A DNA stretch of 64,000 nt from Lentibacillus salicampi (GCF_004565465.1 NZ_SRHY01000003.1:62001-126000), one strand, 5' to 3'. Counted from the first letter of the stretch, positions 18,154 to 27,128 are shown. Translations and numbers: made by a program. Notes: generated from the sequence alone by a model not told the origin.

Positions 18154-19905
18154 ATGAGTAATCGTAAAGTTATTGTTGTCGGCGGCGGATTAGCTGGCCT
18201 TATGGCAACAATTAAAGCAGCAGAAGCAGGTGTGAATGTTGACCTGTTTTCGATTGTGCCTGTGAAACGGTCTCACTCTGTGTGTGCTCAAGGTGGCATT
18301 AATGGTGCCGTTAATACCAAAGGTGAAGGTGACTCACCATGGGTTCACCTTGACGATACAGTTTACGGTGGGGACTTCCTTGCCAATCAAAAGCCGGTTA
18401 AAGCAATGTGCGACGCAGCACCAAGCATTATCAATATGCTTGACCGCATGGGTGTCATGTTCAACCGTACACCTGAAGGGCTGCTTGATTTCCGGCGTTT
18501 TGGCGGTACATCTGTACACCGCACAGCATATGCAGGGGCAACAACAGGACAACAGTTATTATACGCATTGGATGAACAGGTCAGGCGCTATGAAGTGGAA
18601 GGGTTGGTTACAAAATACGAAAACTGGGAATTCCTTGGAGCCGTTCTTGATGATGATGGTGTCGGCAAAGGGATTGTTGCACAGAATATTCAAACACATG
18701 AAATTAAATCATACCCGTCAGATGCAACGATTATGGCAACCGGTGGCCCTGGAATCATATTCGGGAAATCAACCAACTCCATGATTAATACAGGGTCTGC
18801 TGCAAGTATTTTGTACCAGCAGGGTGCGAGATATGCGAACGGTGAATTTATTCAGATCCATCCTACAGCCATCCCGGGAGATGATAAACTCCGGTTGATG
18901 AGTGAATCAGCACGGGGTGAAGGCGGACGTATCTGGACATATAAAGACGGTGAGCCATGGTACTTCCTGGAAGAAAAGTATCCGGCATATGGTAACCTTG
19001 TAACGCGCGATATCGCAACACGTGAAATTTTTGATGTTTGTGTCAACCAGAAGCTTGGCATCAATGGCGAAAACATGGTCTACCTGGACCTGTCACATAA
19101 AGATCCGAAAGAACTCGACGTCAAACTGGGCGGTATTATCGAGATTTATGAGAAATTTGTCGGTGATGATCCGCGTAAAGTTCCGATGAAAATTTTCCCG
19201 GCTGTTCACTATTCCATGGGCGGTCTTTGGGTTGACTTTGATCAGATGACAAGCATTCCTGGAATCTTCGCCTGTGGTGAGTGTGATTATTCACAACATG
19301 GGGCGAACCGTTTAGGAGCCAATTCACTGCTGTCAGCAATTTACGGTGGTTCTGTCGCAGGTCCGAATGCGATTAAATATATTGACGGACTTGATCAGCA
19401 TGTTGAAGATATGTCACCTGAACTGTTTGAAAACAGGGAAAAAGAAGAACAGGAAATATTTGAGGAGTTCATGAAGATGGAGGGCGAAGAAAACGCATAC
19501 CAGATTCATAAAGAGCTCGGTGAATGGATGACTGATAACGTTACGGTTGTCCGTCATAATGATAACCTCTTGAAAACCGATGAAAAGATTCAGGAACTTC
19601 AGGAGCGCTGGCACAAGATCAATATCAATGATACATCACGCTGGAGCAATCAGGGTGTCATGTTTACTCGTCAGTTGAAAAACATGCTACATTTGGCACG
19701 GGTTATTACAATGGGTGCATACAACCGTAATGAAAGCCGAGGCGCGCACTATAAACCTGATTATCCTGAACGTAATGATGAAGAATGGCTCAAAACGACC
19801 ATTGCAACGTTTGACAAGGAAAATAATGCGCCGGAGATATCCTATGAGGAAGTTGATACATCACTGATTGAACCACGGTTAAGGGACTATACACAAAAAC
19901 ACTGA
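18154..19905 (+). CDS. sdhA: Succinate dehydrogenase flavoprotein subunit
   Basis: Catalytic FAD subunit of complex II (583 residues; B. subtilis 586), oxidising succinate to fumarate on the cytoplasmic face of the membrane. The N-terminal Rossmann motif is VVGGGLAGLMATIKAAEAG. His41 in RSHSVCAQGG is the expected covalent flavin ligand. Substrate-site stretches HPTAIPG and SARGEGGRIW, and the C-terminal FAD-contacting GANRLGANSLLSA, are intact. AAGGAGTGAGG precedes the ATG. Only 16 bases separate it from sdhB. Confidence 0.97.
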   Translation: MSNRKVIVVGGGLAGLMATIKAAEAGVNVDLFSIVPVKRSHSVCAQGGINGAVNTKGEGDSPWVHLDDTVYGGDFLANQKPVKAMCDAAPSIINMLDRMGVMFNRTPEGLLDFRRFGGTSVHRTAYAGATTGQQLLYALDEQVRRYEVEGLVTKYENWEFLGAVLDDDGVGKGIVAQNIQTHEIKSYPSDATIMATGGPGIIFGKSTNSMINTGSAASILYQQGARYANGEFIQIHPTAIPGDDKLRLMSESARGEGGRIWTYKDGEPWYFLEEKYPAYGNLVTRDIATREIFDVCVNQKLGINGENMVYLDLSHKDPKELDVKLGGIIEIYEKFVGDDPRKVPMKIFPAVHYSMGGLWVDFDQMTSIPGIFACGECDYSQHGANRLGANSLLSAIYGGSVAGPNAIKYIDGLDQHVEDMSPELFENREKEEQEIFEEFMKMEGEENAYQIHKELGEWMTDNVTVVRHNDNLLKTDEKIQELQERWHKININDTSRWSNQGVMFTRQLKNMLHLARVITMGAYNRNESRGAHYKPDYPERNDEEWLKTTIATFDKENNAPEISYEEVDTSLIEPRLRDYTQKH

Positions 19906-19921
19906 GGGGAGAAAGATAAAC

Positions 19922-20686
19922 ATGGCTGAACAGAAAACTGTTAAATTTATCATAACGCGTCAAGACAGCCCGGATTCTGCTCCTTATGAGGAAGCCTTTG
20001 ACATTCCTTATAAAACAAATATGAATATCATTTCCGGACTAATGGAAATCCGTCAGAATCCGGTAAATGATAAAGGCGAAAAAACAACACCGGTAGCATG
20101 GGACATGAACTGTCTTGAAGAAGTATGCGGGGCATGTTCAATGGTCATTAATGGAACCGCGCGCCAATCCTGTGCAGCGCTGGTTGATAAATTGGAACAG
20201 CCCATTCGGCTGGAACCAATGAGCACATTTCCAATTGTTCGCGACCTTGTCGTGGACCGTGAGCAAATGTTTGATGCTCTGAAACAAGTCAAGGCATGGA
20301 TTCCGATTGACGGAACCTATGACCTTGGCCCTGGTCCACGGATGCCGGAGAAAAAACGCCAATGGGCATATGAACTGTCAAAATGTATGACGTGCGGTGT
20401 TTGTCTGGAAGCATGTCCAAATGTGAATGACAAGTCGGATTTCATTGGCCCGGCTGCCCTTTCCCAGGCACGTTTGTTCAATTCACATCCAACAGGTGAA
20501 ATGAATGCAAGTGAACGCCTGGAGGGATTGATGGAAGACGGAGGTATCGCAGGCTGTAGTAACGCACAAAACTGTGTGCAGGTCTGCCCGAAAGGTATTC
20601 CATTGACAACATCGATTGCTGCTATGAACCGTGCCACGAACATTCAGTCGTTCAAGAACTTCTTTGGCAGTGATGAAGCGCATTAG
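19922..20686 (+). CDS. sdhB: Succinate dehydrogenase iron-sulfur subunit
   Basis: Iron-sulfur electron-relay subunit of complex II (254 residues; B. subtilis 253). Cysteines of the [2Fe-2S] cluster lie in CLEEVCGACSMVI and ARQSC (residues ~61-82). Those of the [4Fe-4S] and [3Fe-4S] clusters lie in CMTCGVCLEACPN (~155) and CSNAQNCVQVCPK (~205). GGGGAGAAAG precedes the ATG. It is the last gene of sdhCAB; a hairpin inside the following repeat probably ends the transcript. Confidence 0.97.
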   Translation: MAEQKTVKFIITRQDSPDSAPYEEAFDIPYKTNMNIISGLMEIRQNPVNDKGEKTTPVAWDMNCLEEVCGACSMVINGTARQSCAALVDKLEQPIRLEPMSTFPIVRDLVVDREQMFDALKQVKAWIPIDGTYDLGPGPRMPEKKRQWAYELSKCMTCGVCLEACPNVNDKSDFIGPAALSQARLFNSHPTGEMNASERLEGLMEDGGIAGCSNAQNCVQVCPKGIPLTTSIAAMNRATNIQSFKNFFGSDEAH

Positions 20687-20740
20687 GTTAGAAATCTATT
20701 AATCTATGAGGCCGGGACAAAAGTATAGCATCAAAATGAA

Positions 20741-20782
20741 AATCCGAACAATTATTTAAAATATAATATGTTCGGATTTTAT
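20741..20782 (+). terminator. Hairpin likely ending the sdh transcript
   Basis: A 10-bp stem AATCCGAACA/TGTTCGGATT with an A/T-rich 18-base loop and a TTTATTT tail, 55 bases after the sdhB stop and inside the R3 repeat. Confidence 0.6.
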
Positions 20783-20805
20783 TTAATGATAACAGTTGTT
20801 TTATC

Positions 20806-21010
20806 AGCGGAGGAAAAATACGGAGACTCTTGGGGGGGAGCTGAGGCCTGGATGAGACCCCGGAGCGCGCCAGCGCGAGGAGGCTCATCAGCCGCCCCCG
20901 GAAAGCGACGAGCAAAACTTCTGCCGAGTAAACTGCGAGTTGCGAGGAGTGCTACTTCCTCGAAATAACTTCCAACACGACGAGCACCAAGTATTTTTCC
21001 GGAGCGATGA
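20806..21010. repeat. Element nested in R3 copy a
   Basis: A block about 205 bp long with its own inverted ends: AGCGGAGGAAAAATAC at the start and GTATTTTTCCGGAGCG at the end. The interior has GAGACCCCGGAGCGCGCC and GAGGAGGCTCATCAGCCGCC. This body type is common in Bacillaceae intergenic regions, from memory. It interrupts the R3 element, so it probably inserted later. Confidence 0.75.
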
Positions 21011-21102
21011 TTAGCACTTACAAACAAATACGAACGATCATTCGTATTTTATAATAAAATAGTTGAGTTTTGTTCCAGCCTCATTATCATATAGGAGGAG
21101 TG

Positions 21103-21552
21103 ATGCAGTTGAGTAAAGCTTCATATATTGAAAACATGGAAAAGTGGCGGTCTGCATTTACGTTTTTTATCCCGGTCAAAATCCGCTTTTCGGAAACAGA
21201 CATGTTTGGGCATGTGAATAACGTCTCACCATTTATTTATTTTGAAGAAGCACGAATTGAATTTCTGAAATCAATCGGTCTGTTTGATGATGATAGTAAC
21301 AACGGAGCGATGCCCATCGTTGCAGACTTGCAATGCGATTATCATAAACAAATTTATTTTAATGAAAAATTGAACCTATATGTGAAAGTTAATCATACCG
21401 GGACCACTTCGTTTGATATCCATTACATGGGTCTGAACGGTGAAGACGAACTTTGCCTCACAGGACGGGGAAGAATGGTTTACATAAAACCTGATACCGG
21501 TCAGCCGATACCATTATCCGATGCCATGAAAAACAGCTTAATGGCGGTGTAA
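21103..21552 (+). CDS. ysmA: Acyl-CoA thioesterase (4HBT hotdog family)
   Basis: Hotdog-fold thioesterase of about 149 residues of the 4-hydroxybenzoyl-CoA thioesterase type; the substrate is unknown. The signature FSETDMFGHVNNVSPFIYF carries the catalytic Asp of DMFGH and the conserved HVNN. The C-terminal part LTGRGRMVYI is typical. ATG at 21103 has GGAGG 4 bases upstream; TTG at 21109 gives a better spacing of 10 and could be the true start. It lies between sdhB and gerE, as YsmA does in B. subtilis, and shares a terminator with gerE. Confidence 0.88.
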   Translation: MQLSKASYIENMEKWRSAFTFFIPVKIRFSETDMFGHVNNVSPFIYFEEARIEFLKSIGLFDDDSNNGAMPIVADLQCDYHKQIYFNEKLNLYVKVNHTGTTSFDIHYMGLNGEDELCLTGRGRMVYIKPDTGQPIPLSDAMKNSLMAV

Positions 21553-21634
21553 GTGGAGAAGCTCGCGATGGATCTGATTTGCTAATCTGTAAGGGATACA
21601 CTACACCTTCAAACTATCTTTTTCTGACAATAGT

Positions 21635-21669
21635 AGAAAACCGGCTTTCTACAAGAAAGCCGGTTTTCT
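21635..21669. terminator. Bidirectional terminator between ysmA and gerE
   Basis: A 16-bp stem AGAAAACCGGCTTTCT/AGAAAGCCGGTTTTCT with a 3-base loop. It is T-rich on both outer sides and abuts the gerE stop at 21670. Confidence 0.85.
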
Positions 21670-21894
21670 TTAGAGCTTCAACTCCCCCATACGAAGAAGT
21701 TCTACTACTGCTTGCGATCGCCCCTTGACTCCTAATTTCTGCATTGAGTTGGAAATGTGGTTGCGGACCGTTTTTTCAGAGATAAACAATTCCTGGGCAA
21801 TTTCCTTGGTTGTTTTATCTTGTACTAAGAGCTCGAATACCTCTTTTTCACGTTTGGTCAATAGTTGCTTCGGTTTGTACGTGTTTTCCTTCAA
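21670..21894 (-). CDS. gerE: Late sporulation regulator GerE
   Basis: LuxR-type DNA-binding protein of 74 residues, the same length as B. subtilis GerE. It modulates sigma-K-dependent coat and cortex genes in the mother cell. It is little more than the helix-turn-helix: LTKREKEVFELLVQDKTT, then KEIAQELFISEKTVRNHISN and KLGVKGRSQAVVELLRMGEL. The start is TTG at 21894, with AAGGAGGGG 7 bases upstream; a reading from 21918 would include this site. It lies on the opposite strand to its neighbours and has its own sigma-K promoter at 21956-21982. Confidence 0.96.
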   Translation of the reverse strand: MKENTYKPKQLLTKREKEVFELLVQDKTTKEIAQELFISEKTVRNHISNSMQKLGVKGRSQAVVELLRMGELKL

Positions 21895-21955
21895 ATGATA
21901 ACCCCTCCTTGCTGTCAAAGAGCTGCAGATGAAGGGTGAATTATTTAGTCACTAT

Positions 21956-21982
21956 TAGCTTATGAAAAGAAGTGTAAACGGT
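21956..21982 (-). promoter_or_regulatory. Sigma-K promoter of gerE
   Basis: On the minus strand: AC, 16 bases, then CATAAGCTA. This fits the sigma-K pattern AC-N16/17-CATANNNTA exactly. It is about 60 bases upstream of the gerE TTG. gerE is a sigma-K gene in B. subtilis, which supports the call. Confidence 0.75.
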
Positions 21983-22091
21983 GAGCACATTTTAAAAGAA
22001 GTTTAATATCATGGCTGTAGTCCATCCCTGTTCATTTTAAAAATTTGACCCCTCTCGTTAAAGATTGGAGGCAATAAGAAAACTGCTATTT

Positions 22092-22120
22092 TTGTCATGA
22101 TATGTTAAAATACGTATATA
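22092..22120 (+). promoter_or_regulatory. Sigma-A promoter of ysmB-racE
   Basis: TTGTCA, 17 bases, TATATA, followed 34 bases later by the ysmB TTG start. Confidence 0.6.
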
Positions 22121-22154
22121 AAATTGGGAAATATTCAGAGGGGGTTCACCCGTA

Positions 22155-22604
22155 TTGGATCGTGATATATCAATAGAAACCATTGCAAATCTTGAAAAAC
22201 ATTTACGTTACATATCCGGTATTATTAAACAAAACGGGCGAAAAATACTGAATCATTACCCGATCACTTCACCACAATTTATTGCCCTGCAGTTTTTGGT
22301 TGACGGTGATCTGACGATTGGTGAGCTTTCTAATAAAAACGGTTTGGCGTTTAGTACGACCACAGACCTGGTTGATCGGCTGGAAAGGAACGATCTTGTT
22401 GAGCGAGTGAGAGATACGAAAGATCGGCGGGTTGTAAGAATTCATGTATTGGCAAAAGGCCGTACGATTATAAAAGAAGTCATCAAAAAACGACAGGAAT
22501 ATTTAGGTGAGGTATTGAAAAACTTTTCAAAAGATCAGACAGAATCATTAAGTGGCATGTTAGCCTTTCTGTATGAGGAAATACAACATGTCGACCATCA
22601 ATAA
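22155..22604 (+). CDS. ysmB: MarR family transcriptional regulator
   Basis: MarR-type winged-helix regulator of 149 residues; the ligand and targets are unknown. The recognition region LTIGELSNKNGLAFSTTTDL is followed by the wing VRDTKDRRVVRIHV, both typical of MarR dimers. The start is TTG at 22155, with GAGGGGG 10 bases upstream. It is 21 bases before racE and presumably co-transcribed, the same pairing as ysmB-racE in B. subtilis. Confidence 0.9.
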   Translation: MDRDISIETIANLEKHLRYISGIIKQNGRKILNHYPITSPQFIALQFLVDGDLTIGELSNKNGLAFSTTTDLVDRLERNDLVERVRDTKDRRVVRIHVLAKGRTIIKEVIKKRQEYLGEVLKNFSKDQTESLSGMLAFLYEEIQHVDHQ

Positions 22605-22625
22605 CAGCAAGAAGAGGCGATTTTT

Positions 22626-23444
22626 TTGAATCAGGCAATAGGCGTAATTGATTCCGGTGTGGGCGGTTTGACCGTTGTCCATGAGTTGATGCGGCAGCTG
22701 CCGAAAGAAAGTCTGATTTATTTGGGTGATACGCTCAGATGCCCATATGGACCGCGATCAAAAGAGGACGTTAGAAAATTCACATGGGAAATGACAGATT
22801 TCCTGCTCGATAAACAGATTAAATTGCTTGTTGTTGCATGCAATACGGCAACAGCATTTACGCTGAATGAACTACAGGAACACCTTTCAATCCCGGTGAT
22901 CGGCGTGATTAAACCGGGTGCACGTGCAGCAATCAAAGCGACGGAAAACAGTCACATTGGTGTGATTGGGACAGAAGGAACAATTGGCAGTAAAGCCTAT
23001 AACCAGGCATTGTCTGGTATTAAGTCAGATCTTCATGTCAATTCACTGGCATGCCCGTTATTTGTTCCAATGGTAGAGCAGGGCGTTTTATCAGGCAAAG
23101 AGGCGGAAGAGATTGTTGAGAAGTCATTGCTGCCAATGAAGGAACAAAACCATATCGATACACTGATTCTTGGTTGCACACACTATCCGCTGATTAAAGA
23201 GACCATTCAAAAAGTTATCGGCAGCCAGGTCACTGTCATTTCATCGAGTGAAGAAACAGCACGTGAAGTCAGCACGATTTTGGAGTTTCACAATCAGTTA
23301 TATAATGGACTGGATACGCCGGCACATCAATTTTACACAACAGGTGAAATGGGGGTATTCGCGAAAATCACAGAAAGTATTTTCAGAGAATCGGCCGCTT
23401 ATTTTCAGTCTGTCACTATTAAAAAGGCTGTCATCGCGCATTAA
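22626..23444 (+). CDS. racE: Glutamate racemase
   Basis: Interconverts L- and D-glutamate for peptidoglycan (and poly-gamma-glutamate) synthesis, in the cytoplasm. The length is 272 residues. The family marks are GVIDSGVGGLTVV at the N terminus and two catalytic cysteine motifs, VVACNTATA (~73) and LGCTHYPL (~184). The start is TTG at 22626; AAGAAGAGGCG lies upstream. It forms a two-gene unit with ysmB, ended by the terminator at 23472. Confidence 0.96.
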   Translation: MNQAIGVIDSGVGGLTVVHELMRQLPKESLIYLGDTLRCPYGPRSKEDVRKFTWEMTDFLLDKQIKLLVVACNTATAFTLNELQEHLSIPVIGVIKPGARAAIKATENSHIGVIGTEGTIGSKAYNQALSGIKSDLHVNSLACPLFVPMVEQGVLSGKEAEEIVEKSLLPMKEQNHIDTLILGCTHYPLIKETIQKVIGSQVTVISSSEETAREVSTILEFHNQLYNGLDTPAHQFYTTGEMGVFAKITESIFRESAAYFQSVTIKKAVIAH

Positions 23445-23471
23445 CATTCAATGGGAAAAAGCATCCCGCCG

Positions 23472-23514
23472 GAATCCTGACTGATCAATTATTTTCAGTC
23501 AGGATTCATTTTTT
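23472..23514 (+). terminator. Terminator after racE
   Basis: A 13-bp stem GAATCCTGACTGA/TCAGTCAGGATTC followed by ATTTTTTT. Confidence 0.9.
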
Positions 23515-23587
23515 TGTTTTCAGGTTGGTCTAAATTTCTGATGAGCTCGTATATATAATAGTACAAACCATCGCAGGAGGGAAAAAC

Positions 23588-24688
23588 ATGCAAAAGCGCA
23601 GTCTATTGCTATTAAGCCTAACGGTGTTTCTCACGATTATATTATCCGGGTGTTTTCAAGGGGAGCAATCATTGGATAACGAAGAAGGGGAAATGGACCC
23701 GCCAAAGGATGCTGAAGCTGTAGATGATTTAGAGGATAAGCCGGGTGAGAAGACAAGTGCAGAAGGGGAGGAAAATCAGGAAGATACTGAAGAGGATACA
23801 TCGTCTGGCACGGTCGACAGACAATTATATTTGCTTGATGCCAATGGAATGGTAGCGTCGCAGACACTGCAGTTGCCACAGGCTGAATCGAACGCGGTAG
23901 CTCAACAGGCAATGGAATATCTTGTAAAGGATGGACCGGTCGCTTCGTTATTGCCAAATGGTTTTCAGGCGGTTTTACCGGCAGGCACGGAAATACTTGG
24001 CGTAAATTTGAAAGACAATGGGACGATGGTGGTCGATGTTTCCGGAGAATTTGAAAATTACAAGGCTGAGCAGGAGCTGGAAATACTTCAGGCGATGACT
24101 TATACTGCAACACAATTTGAAAATGTGGATAAATTGAAGCTGCGCATTGATGGACAGCAGCAAGAGACAATGCCGGTTGATGGAACACCTATTGGCGAGG
24201 GGTATTCAAGGGTTAACGGCATCAACCTTGTTCAATCCAATACAGTGGATCTGCTGAGCAGTGAACCTGTCACACTGTACTATCCGTCTGCTCAGGGTGA
24301 TAACGAGTATTTTGTTCCCGTCACCCAACACATTGAGGTTGAAGATAGCGATTTGTATGGGTCCATGGTTCAGGCGTTAATGCAAGGGCCGAGTGCCGAT
24401 ACCAATTTGCAGCATGTTTTCAATAATGCGACGGAATTGACCAATCATCCCAGTTTAAAAGAAGGTGTGCTGGAAGTCGTTTTCAACCAGAATGTTTTGC
24501 AGGATGAAGGCCAGTCCGTTATCTCCAATGAAGTCATGGAAACCCTTGTCCGTACATTAACACAGGATGAAGCGATCGAAGCGGTCGAAGTCAAAGTGGA
24601 AGATGTCGAGACGCTCTTTAATGAGAACGGTGAACCATATACTGAGCCCGTCACAGCCCAAAATTTCATCTCAACCGAAAAATTATAG
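23588..24688 (+). CDS. gerM: Spore germination lipoprotein GerM
   Basis: Predicted lipoprotein of 366 residues, the length of B. subtilis GerM, which acts in sporulation and germination at the engulfing septum. The signal peptide is MQKRSLLLLSLTVFLTIILS, with the lipobox cysteine at 22. A very acidic linker (~28-80) separates it from two GerMN domains, about residues 100-205 and 245-350; in the first, SGEFENYKAEQELEILQAMT is recognisable. AGGAGGG lies 7 bases before the ATG. In B. subtilis it is mother-cell expressed; I did not find a clear sigma-E promoter here. Confidence 0.92.
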   Translation: MQKRSLLLLSLTVFLTIILSGCFQGEQSLDNEEGEMDPPKDAEAVDDLEDKPGEKTSAEGEENQEDTEEDTSSGTVDRQLYLLDANGMVASQTLQLPQAESNAVAQQAMEYLVKDGPVASLLPNGFQAVLPAGTEILGVNLKDNGTMVVDVSGEFENYKAEQELEILQAMTYTATQFENVDKLKLRIDGQQQETMPVDGTPIGEGYSRVNGINLVQSNTVDLLSSEPVTLYYPSAQGDNEYFVPVTQHIEVEDSDLYGSMVQALMQGPSADTNLQHVFNNATELTNHPSLKEGVLEVVFNQNVLQDEGQSVISNEVMETLVRTLTQDEAIEAVEVKVEDVETLFNENGEPYTEPVTAQNFISTEKL

Positions 24689-24710
24689 CGTGAACGGTTG
24701 TTCAAATTCG

Positions 24711-24734
24711 AGACTGTGTCAAAGCAGTCTTTTT
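24711..24734 (+). terminator. Terminator after gerM
   Basis: The short stem AGACTG/CAGTCT (6 bp) with an 8-base loop is followed by TTTTCTTTTTTT. It is weak in stem length but has a long T tract. Confidence 0.65.
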
Positions 24735-24742
24735 CTTTTTTT

Positions 24743-25072
24743 AAAAGATAAAGGTATAAAATTTTGGCTATATGAAGCTCTTTGTCAGCAATAGCCATGT
24801 CCAGCTCCAGCGTCCAGCGACTAGCAAACTTCACACCCCTCCACTACGATAAGTCAACAACGGTTCGCTTGATAAAGGAAGGCCGAATAAGAACGGCCTT
24901 GCCGGCCAACGTCGGCATATCCCTGATGCAGGGGCATGTTTCCTTTATCTCATTGTGGCTAGTGGGGAGGGTCGGCTAACCCCGCCGCGATACGCGGCAA
25001 CGCCGACCCACCTGTGATGCACAGGCAAAGTTTGTACGTCGCTAAATGGGCGCCCTGCGCATTTGTTCTGAC
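24743..25072 (-). repeat. Composite intergenic repeat, family R1, copy b
   Basis: The reverse complement is nearly identical by eye to 1540-1852: same head up to GCGACGTACAAACT, same central block with GATAAAGGAAACATGCCCCT, and same tail GCTGGAGCTGGACATGGCTA. Beyond the tail it keeps TTGCTGACAAAGAGCTTCAT, which is also present in copy d. It fills the gerM-rph gap. Readings through it have no ribosome binding site. Confidence 0.85.
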
Positions 25073-25148
25073 ATTCATAATTCATGTCTGATTGTCAAAA
25101 ATATGTTAGGATAACCGTGGATGCATAAATAAGGAGGCAAAGGTTCTA

Positions 25149-25916
25149 TTGAGACATGACCAGCGACATGATAACGAACTACGATCAGTTACCATTACAC
25201 CGGATTTTGTTAAACACCCGGAAGGTTCCGTACTGATTGAATTTGGTGATACGAAAGTGATTTGCAATGCAAGTATAGAAGATCGGGTGCCCCCGTTTAT
25301 GCGTGGTCAGGGGAAAGGCTGGATTACAGCTGAATACGCGATGCTGCCAAGGGCAACGGAACAGCGCAATATTCGTGAATCCTCCAAAGGAAAAGTAAGT
25401 GGACGTACAATGGAGATCCAGCGCTTAATTGGACGTTCTCTAAGATCGGTTGTTGACTTGAAACAAATCGGCGAACGAACCGTGTGGGTTGACTGTGATG
25501 TCATTCAAGCGGATGGCGGCACACGGACGGCTTCCATTACAGGCGCATTTGTTGCCGTTGTATTAGCGTTCAATCAGCTGCTTCAAGCCAAAACCATTAA
25601 AAAAATGCCTGTGACAGACTTTTTGGCAGCTATCTCTGTTGGTATTTCCCCGGAAGGTAGAGAGCTTTTGGATTTAGACTATAAAGAAGACTCTGAGGCA
25701 GCTGTCGATATGAACGTTGTGATGACCGGTACAGGCGAGTTTATCGAAATACAGGGGACAGGGGAAGAAGCAACATTTACACAGAATCAGCTACACAGAA
25801 TGCTGGACCTTGCCAATAACGGTTTGCAAGATTTGAATGCCATTCAAAAAACCATACTGGGCGAACAGGCTGGCCGGATTGGAGAAACAAATAAAACGAA
25901 GGAAGATTCACCATGA
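25149..25916 (+). CDS. rph: Ribonuclease PH
   Basis: Phosphorolytic 3'-5' exoribonuclease that trims tRNA 3' ends, and a hexamer in the family. The length is 255 residues (B. subtilis 245). It is recognised by [12 protein letters not shown] at the start, [14 protein letters not shown] (~60), [15 protein letters not shown] (~82) and the phosphate-site region [20 protein letters not shown] (~117). The start is TTG at 25149, with AAGGAGG 11 bases upstream. Its stop overlaps the ysnA ATG by 4 bases (ATGA), so the two are translationally coupled. Confidence 0.96.
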   Translation: MRHDQRHDNELRSVTITPDFVKHPEGSVLIEFGDTKVICNASIEDRVPPFMRGQGKGWITAEYAMLPRATEQRNIRESSKGKVSGRTMEIQRLIGRSLRSVVDLKQIGERTVWVDCDVIQADGGTRTASITGAFVAVVLAFNQLLQAKTIKKMPVTDFLAAISVGISPEGRELLDLDYKEDSEAAVDMNVVMTGTGEFIEIQGTGEEATFTQNQLHRMLDLANNGLQDLNAIQKTILGEQAGRIGETNKTKEDSP

Positions 25917-26509
25917 AAGAGATTGTCATAGCCACAAAAAACCCTGGCAAAGTAAAAGAGTTCAAAACATTTTTTGCTGAATACGCGATTGATGCTGTTT
26001 CGCTCCCTGAGTTGTCCCGGGAAATAAACGATATTGAGGAAACAGGATCGACATTTGAAGAAAACGCCGCATTGAAAGCTGAGCAAATAGCAGAGTTACT
26101 GCAGATACCAGTCCTGGCTGATGATTCAGGTCTGGTCATTGACGCACTGGCTGGACGTCCAGGCGTTTTTTCAGCAAGATTTGCCGGCGAGCCGAAAGAT
26201 GATCAAGCAAATATCGATAAAGCGCTTCATGAATTACAAGGCGTTGAAACTGTCGATCGGACAGCACGTTTTGTATGTGTCCTGGCAGTGGCTATACCAG
26301 GGGAGACAACACAATTTAAAAAAGGATACTGTGAAGGCAGCATTGCCCGTGTACAGGCGGGTCATAACGGATTCGGCTACGACCCGGTATTTATTCCGGA
26401 TGGTTATACGGAAACGATGGCACAGCTTTCTTCGGATGAAAAAAATCAAATCAGCCATCGGAGCAATGCTATCCGACAATTGGACGACTGGGTCAAAAAT
26501 TTGCAGTAA
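25913..26509 (+). CDS. ysnA: XTP/dITP diphosphatase
   Basis: Ham1/RdgB-type nucleotide-pool sanitiser that hydrolyses dITP and XTP to monophosphates. The length is 198 residues. Signature regions are [11 protein letters not shown] at the N terminus, ENAALKAE (~51), [19 protein letters not shown] (~65) with the metal-binding acidic residues, and GFGYDPVF (~154). It overlaps rph by 4 bases and is followed after 17 bases by ysnB. The trio rph-ysnA-ysnB is conserved in Bacilli. Confidence 0.95.
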   Translation: MKEIVIATKNPGKVKEFKTFFAEYAIDAVSLPELSREINDIEETGSTFEENAALKAEQIAELLQIPVLADDSGLVIDALAGRPGVFSARFAGEPKDDQANIDKALHELQGVETVDRTARFVCVLAVAIPGETTQFKKGYCEGSIARVQAGHNGFGYDPVFIPDGYTETMAQLSSDEKNQISHRSNAIRQLDDWVKNLQ

Positions 26510-26526
26510 TCAGTTGAGGTGATATC

Positions 26527-27048
26527 ATGCCAAGTGTGTTAATTGTCAGTGATAGTCATGGCTCCAGAGACGAGCTTGCAGCAATAAACCAGCGTCATCA
26601 TACCGATTACAAAATTCATTGTGGTGATTCGGAGCTTGAAATGGATGACCCAGCACTGGAAGGGTTCATGAAAGTTGCCGGTAATTGTGATGGCGATGCC
26701 AGATATCCTGAAGAACAGGTGAGCACCATCGATGGTCTAACGTTTCTTATTGCACATGGCCACTTGCACCAGGTGAAATCAAATCCGCTGGCGATTGCTT
26801 ATCGGGCAGAGGAACAGCATGCGCAGGTCATTTGCTTCGGTCATACCCATATCGCTGGTGCAGAAAAAGTCGGCAGCCAATTGCTGATAAATCCGGGCAG
26901 TGTTCTGCTGCCCCGGAAGAGAAATGAGAAGACATATACGATTATGGAATGGGAAACGTTGGATGATATTCATGTGTATTTTTATACAATCGACGGCAAA
27001 CATGTTGATGATTTATCATTTAATACATCCCTTCCGCAAAGAATTTAG
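26527..27048 (+). CDS. ysnB: YfcE/MJ0936-type metallophosphoesterase
   Basis: Calcineurin-like phosphodiesterase of 173 residues. Every metal-site motif of the small phosphodiesterase family can be seen: SDSHGS (residues 8-13), CGDSE (Asp of site 2), AGNCDGD, IAHGHLHQ and FGHTHIAG. The physiological substrate is not known. GAGGTGA precedes the ATG. It is the last gene of the rph-ysnA-ysnB unit. Confidence 0.92.
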   Translation: MPSVLIVSDSHGSRDELAAINQRHHTDYKIHCGDSELEMDDPALEGFMKVAGNCDGDARYPEEQVSTIDGLTFLIAHGHLHQVKSNPLAIAYRAEEQHAQVICFGHTHIAGAEKVGSQLLINPGSVLLPRKRNEKTYTIMEWETLDDIHVYFYTIDGKHVDDLSFNTSLPQRI

Positions 27049-27055
27049 ATAGAGG

Positions 27056-27083
27056 AGAAACCGGCTTTTTGCCGGTTTCTGCT
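27056..27083 (+). terminator. Hairpin after rph-ysnA-ysnB
   Basis: A perfect 10-bp stem AGAAACCGGC/GCCGGTTTCT with a five-T loop, 8 bases after the ysnB stop. The downstream side is only moderately T-rich. Confidence 0.65.
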
Positions 27084-27128
27084 AATCTTAAACGGGTACC
27101 AGACAAATTAATGTATATCGCTAAACTA

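Larger units (their letters stand above)
20708..21082. repeat. Inverted-terminus repeat, family R3, copy a (with nested element)
   Basis: The ends are GAGGCCGGGACAAAA (20708) and TTTTGTTCCAGCCTC (to 21082), near-perfect inverted repeats 375 bp apart. They match the ends of 31838-31973. The first hairpin of the family (AATCCGAACA..TGTTCGGATT) is at 20741-20778. A second element is inserted at 20806-21010. The whole lies between sdhB and ysmA and has no convincing ORF. Confidence 0.85.

Noticed and set aside
20768..21027. Overlapping frames on both strands between sdhB and ysmA
   Set aside because: They are produced by the GC-rich nested repeat and have no start signals.
24782..24979. A frame of 65 codons between gerM and rph
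   Set aside because: It lies entirely in R1 copy b, which is a non-coding repeat also present at 1540-1852 where the frame is not kept.
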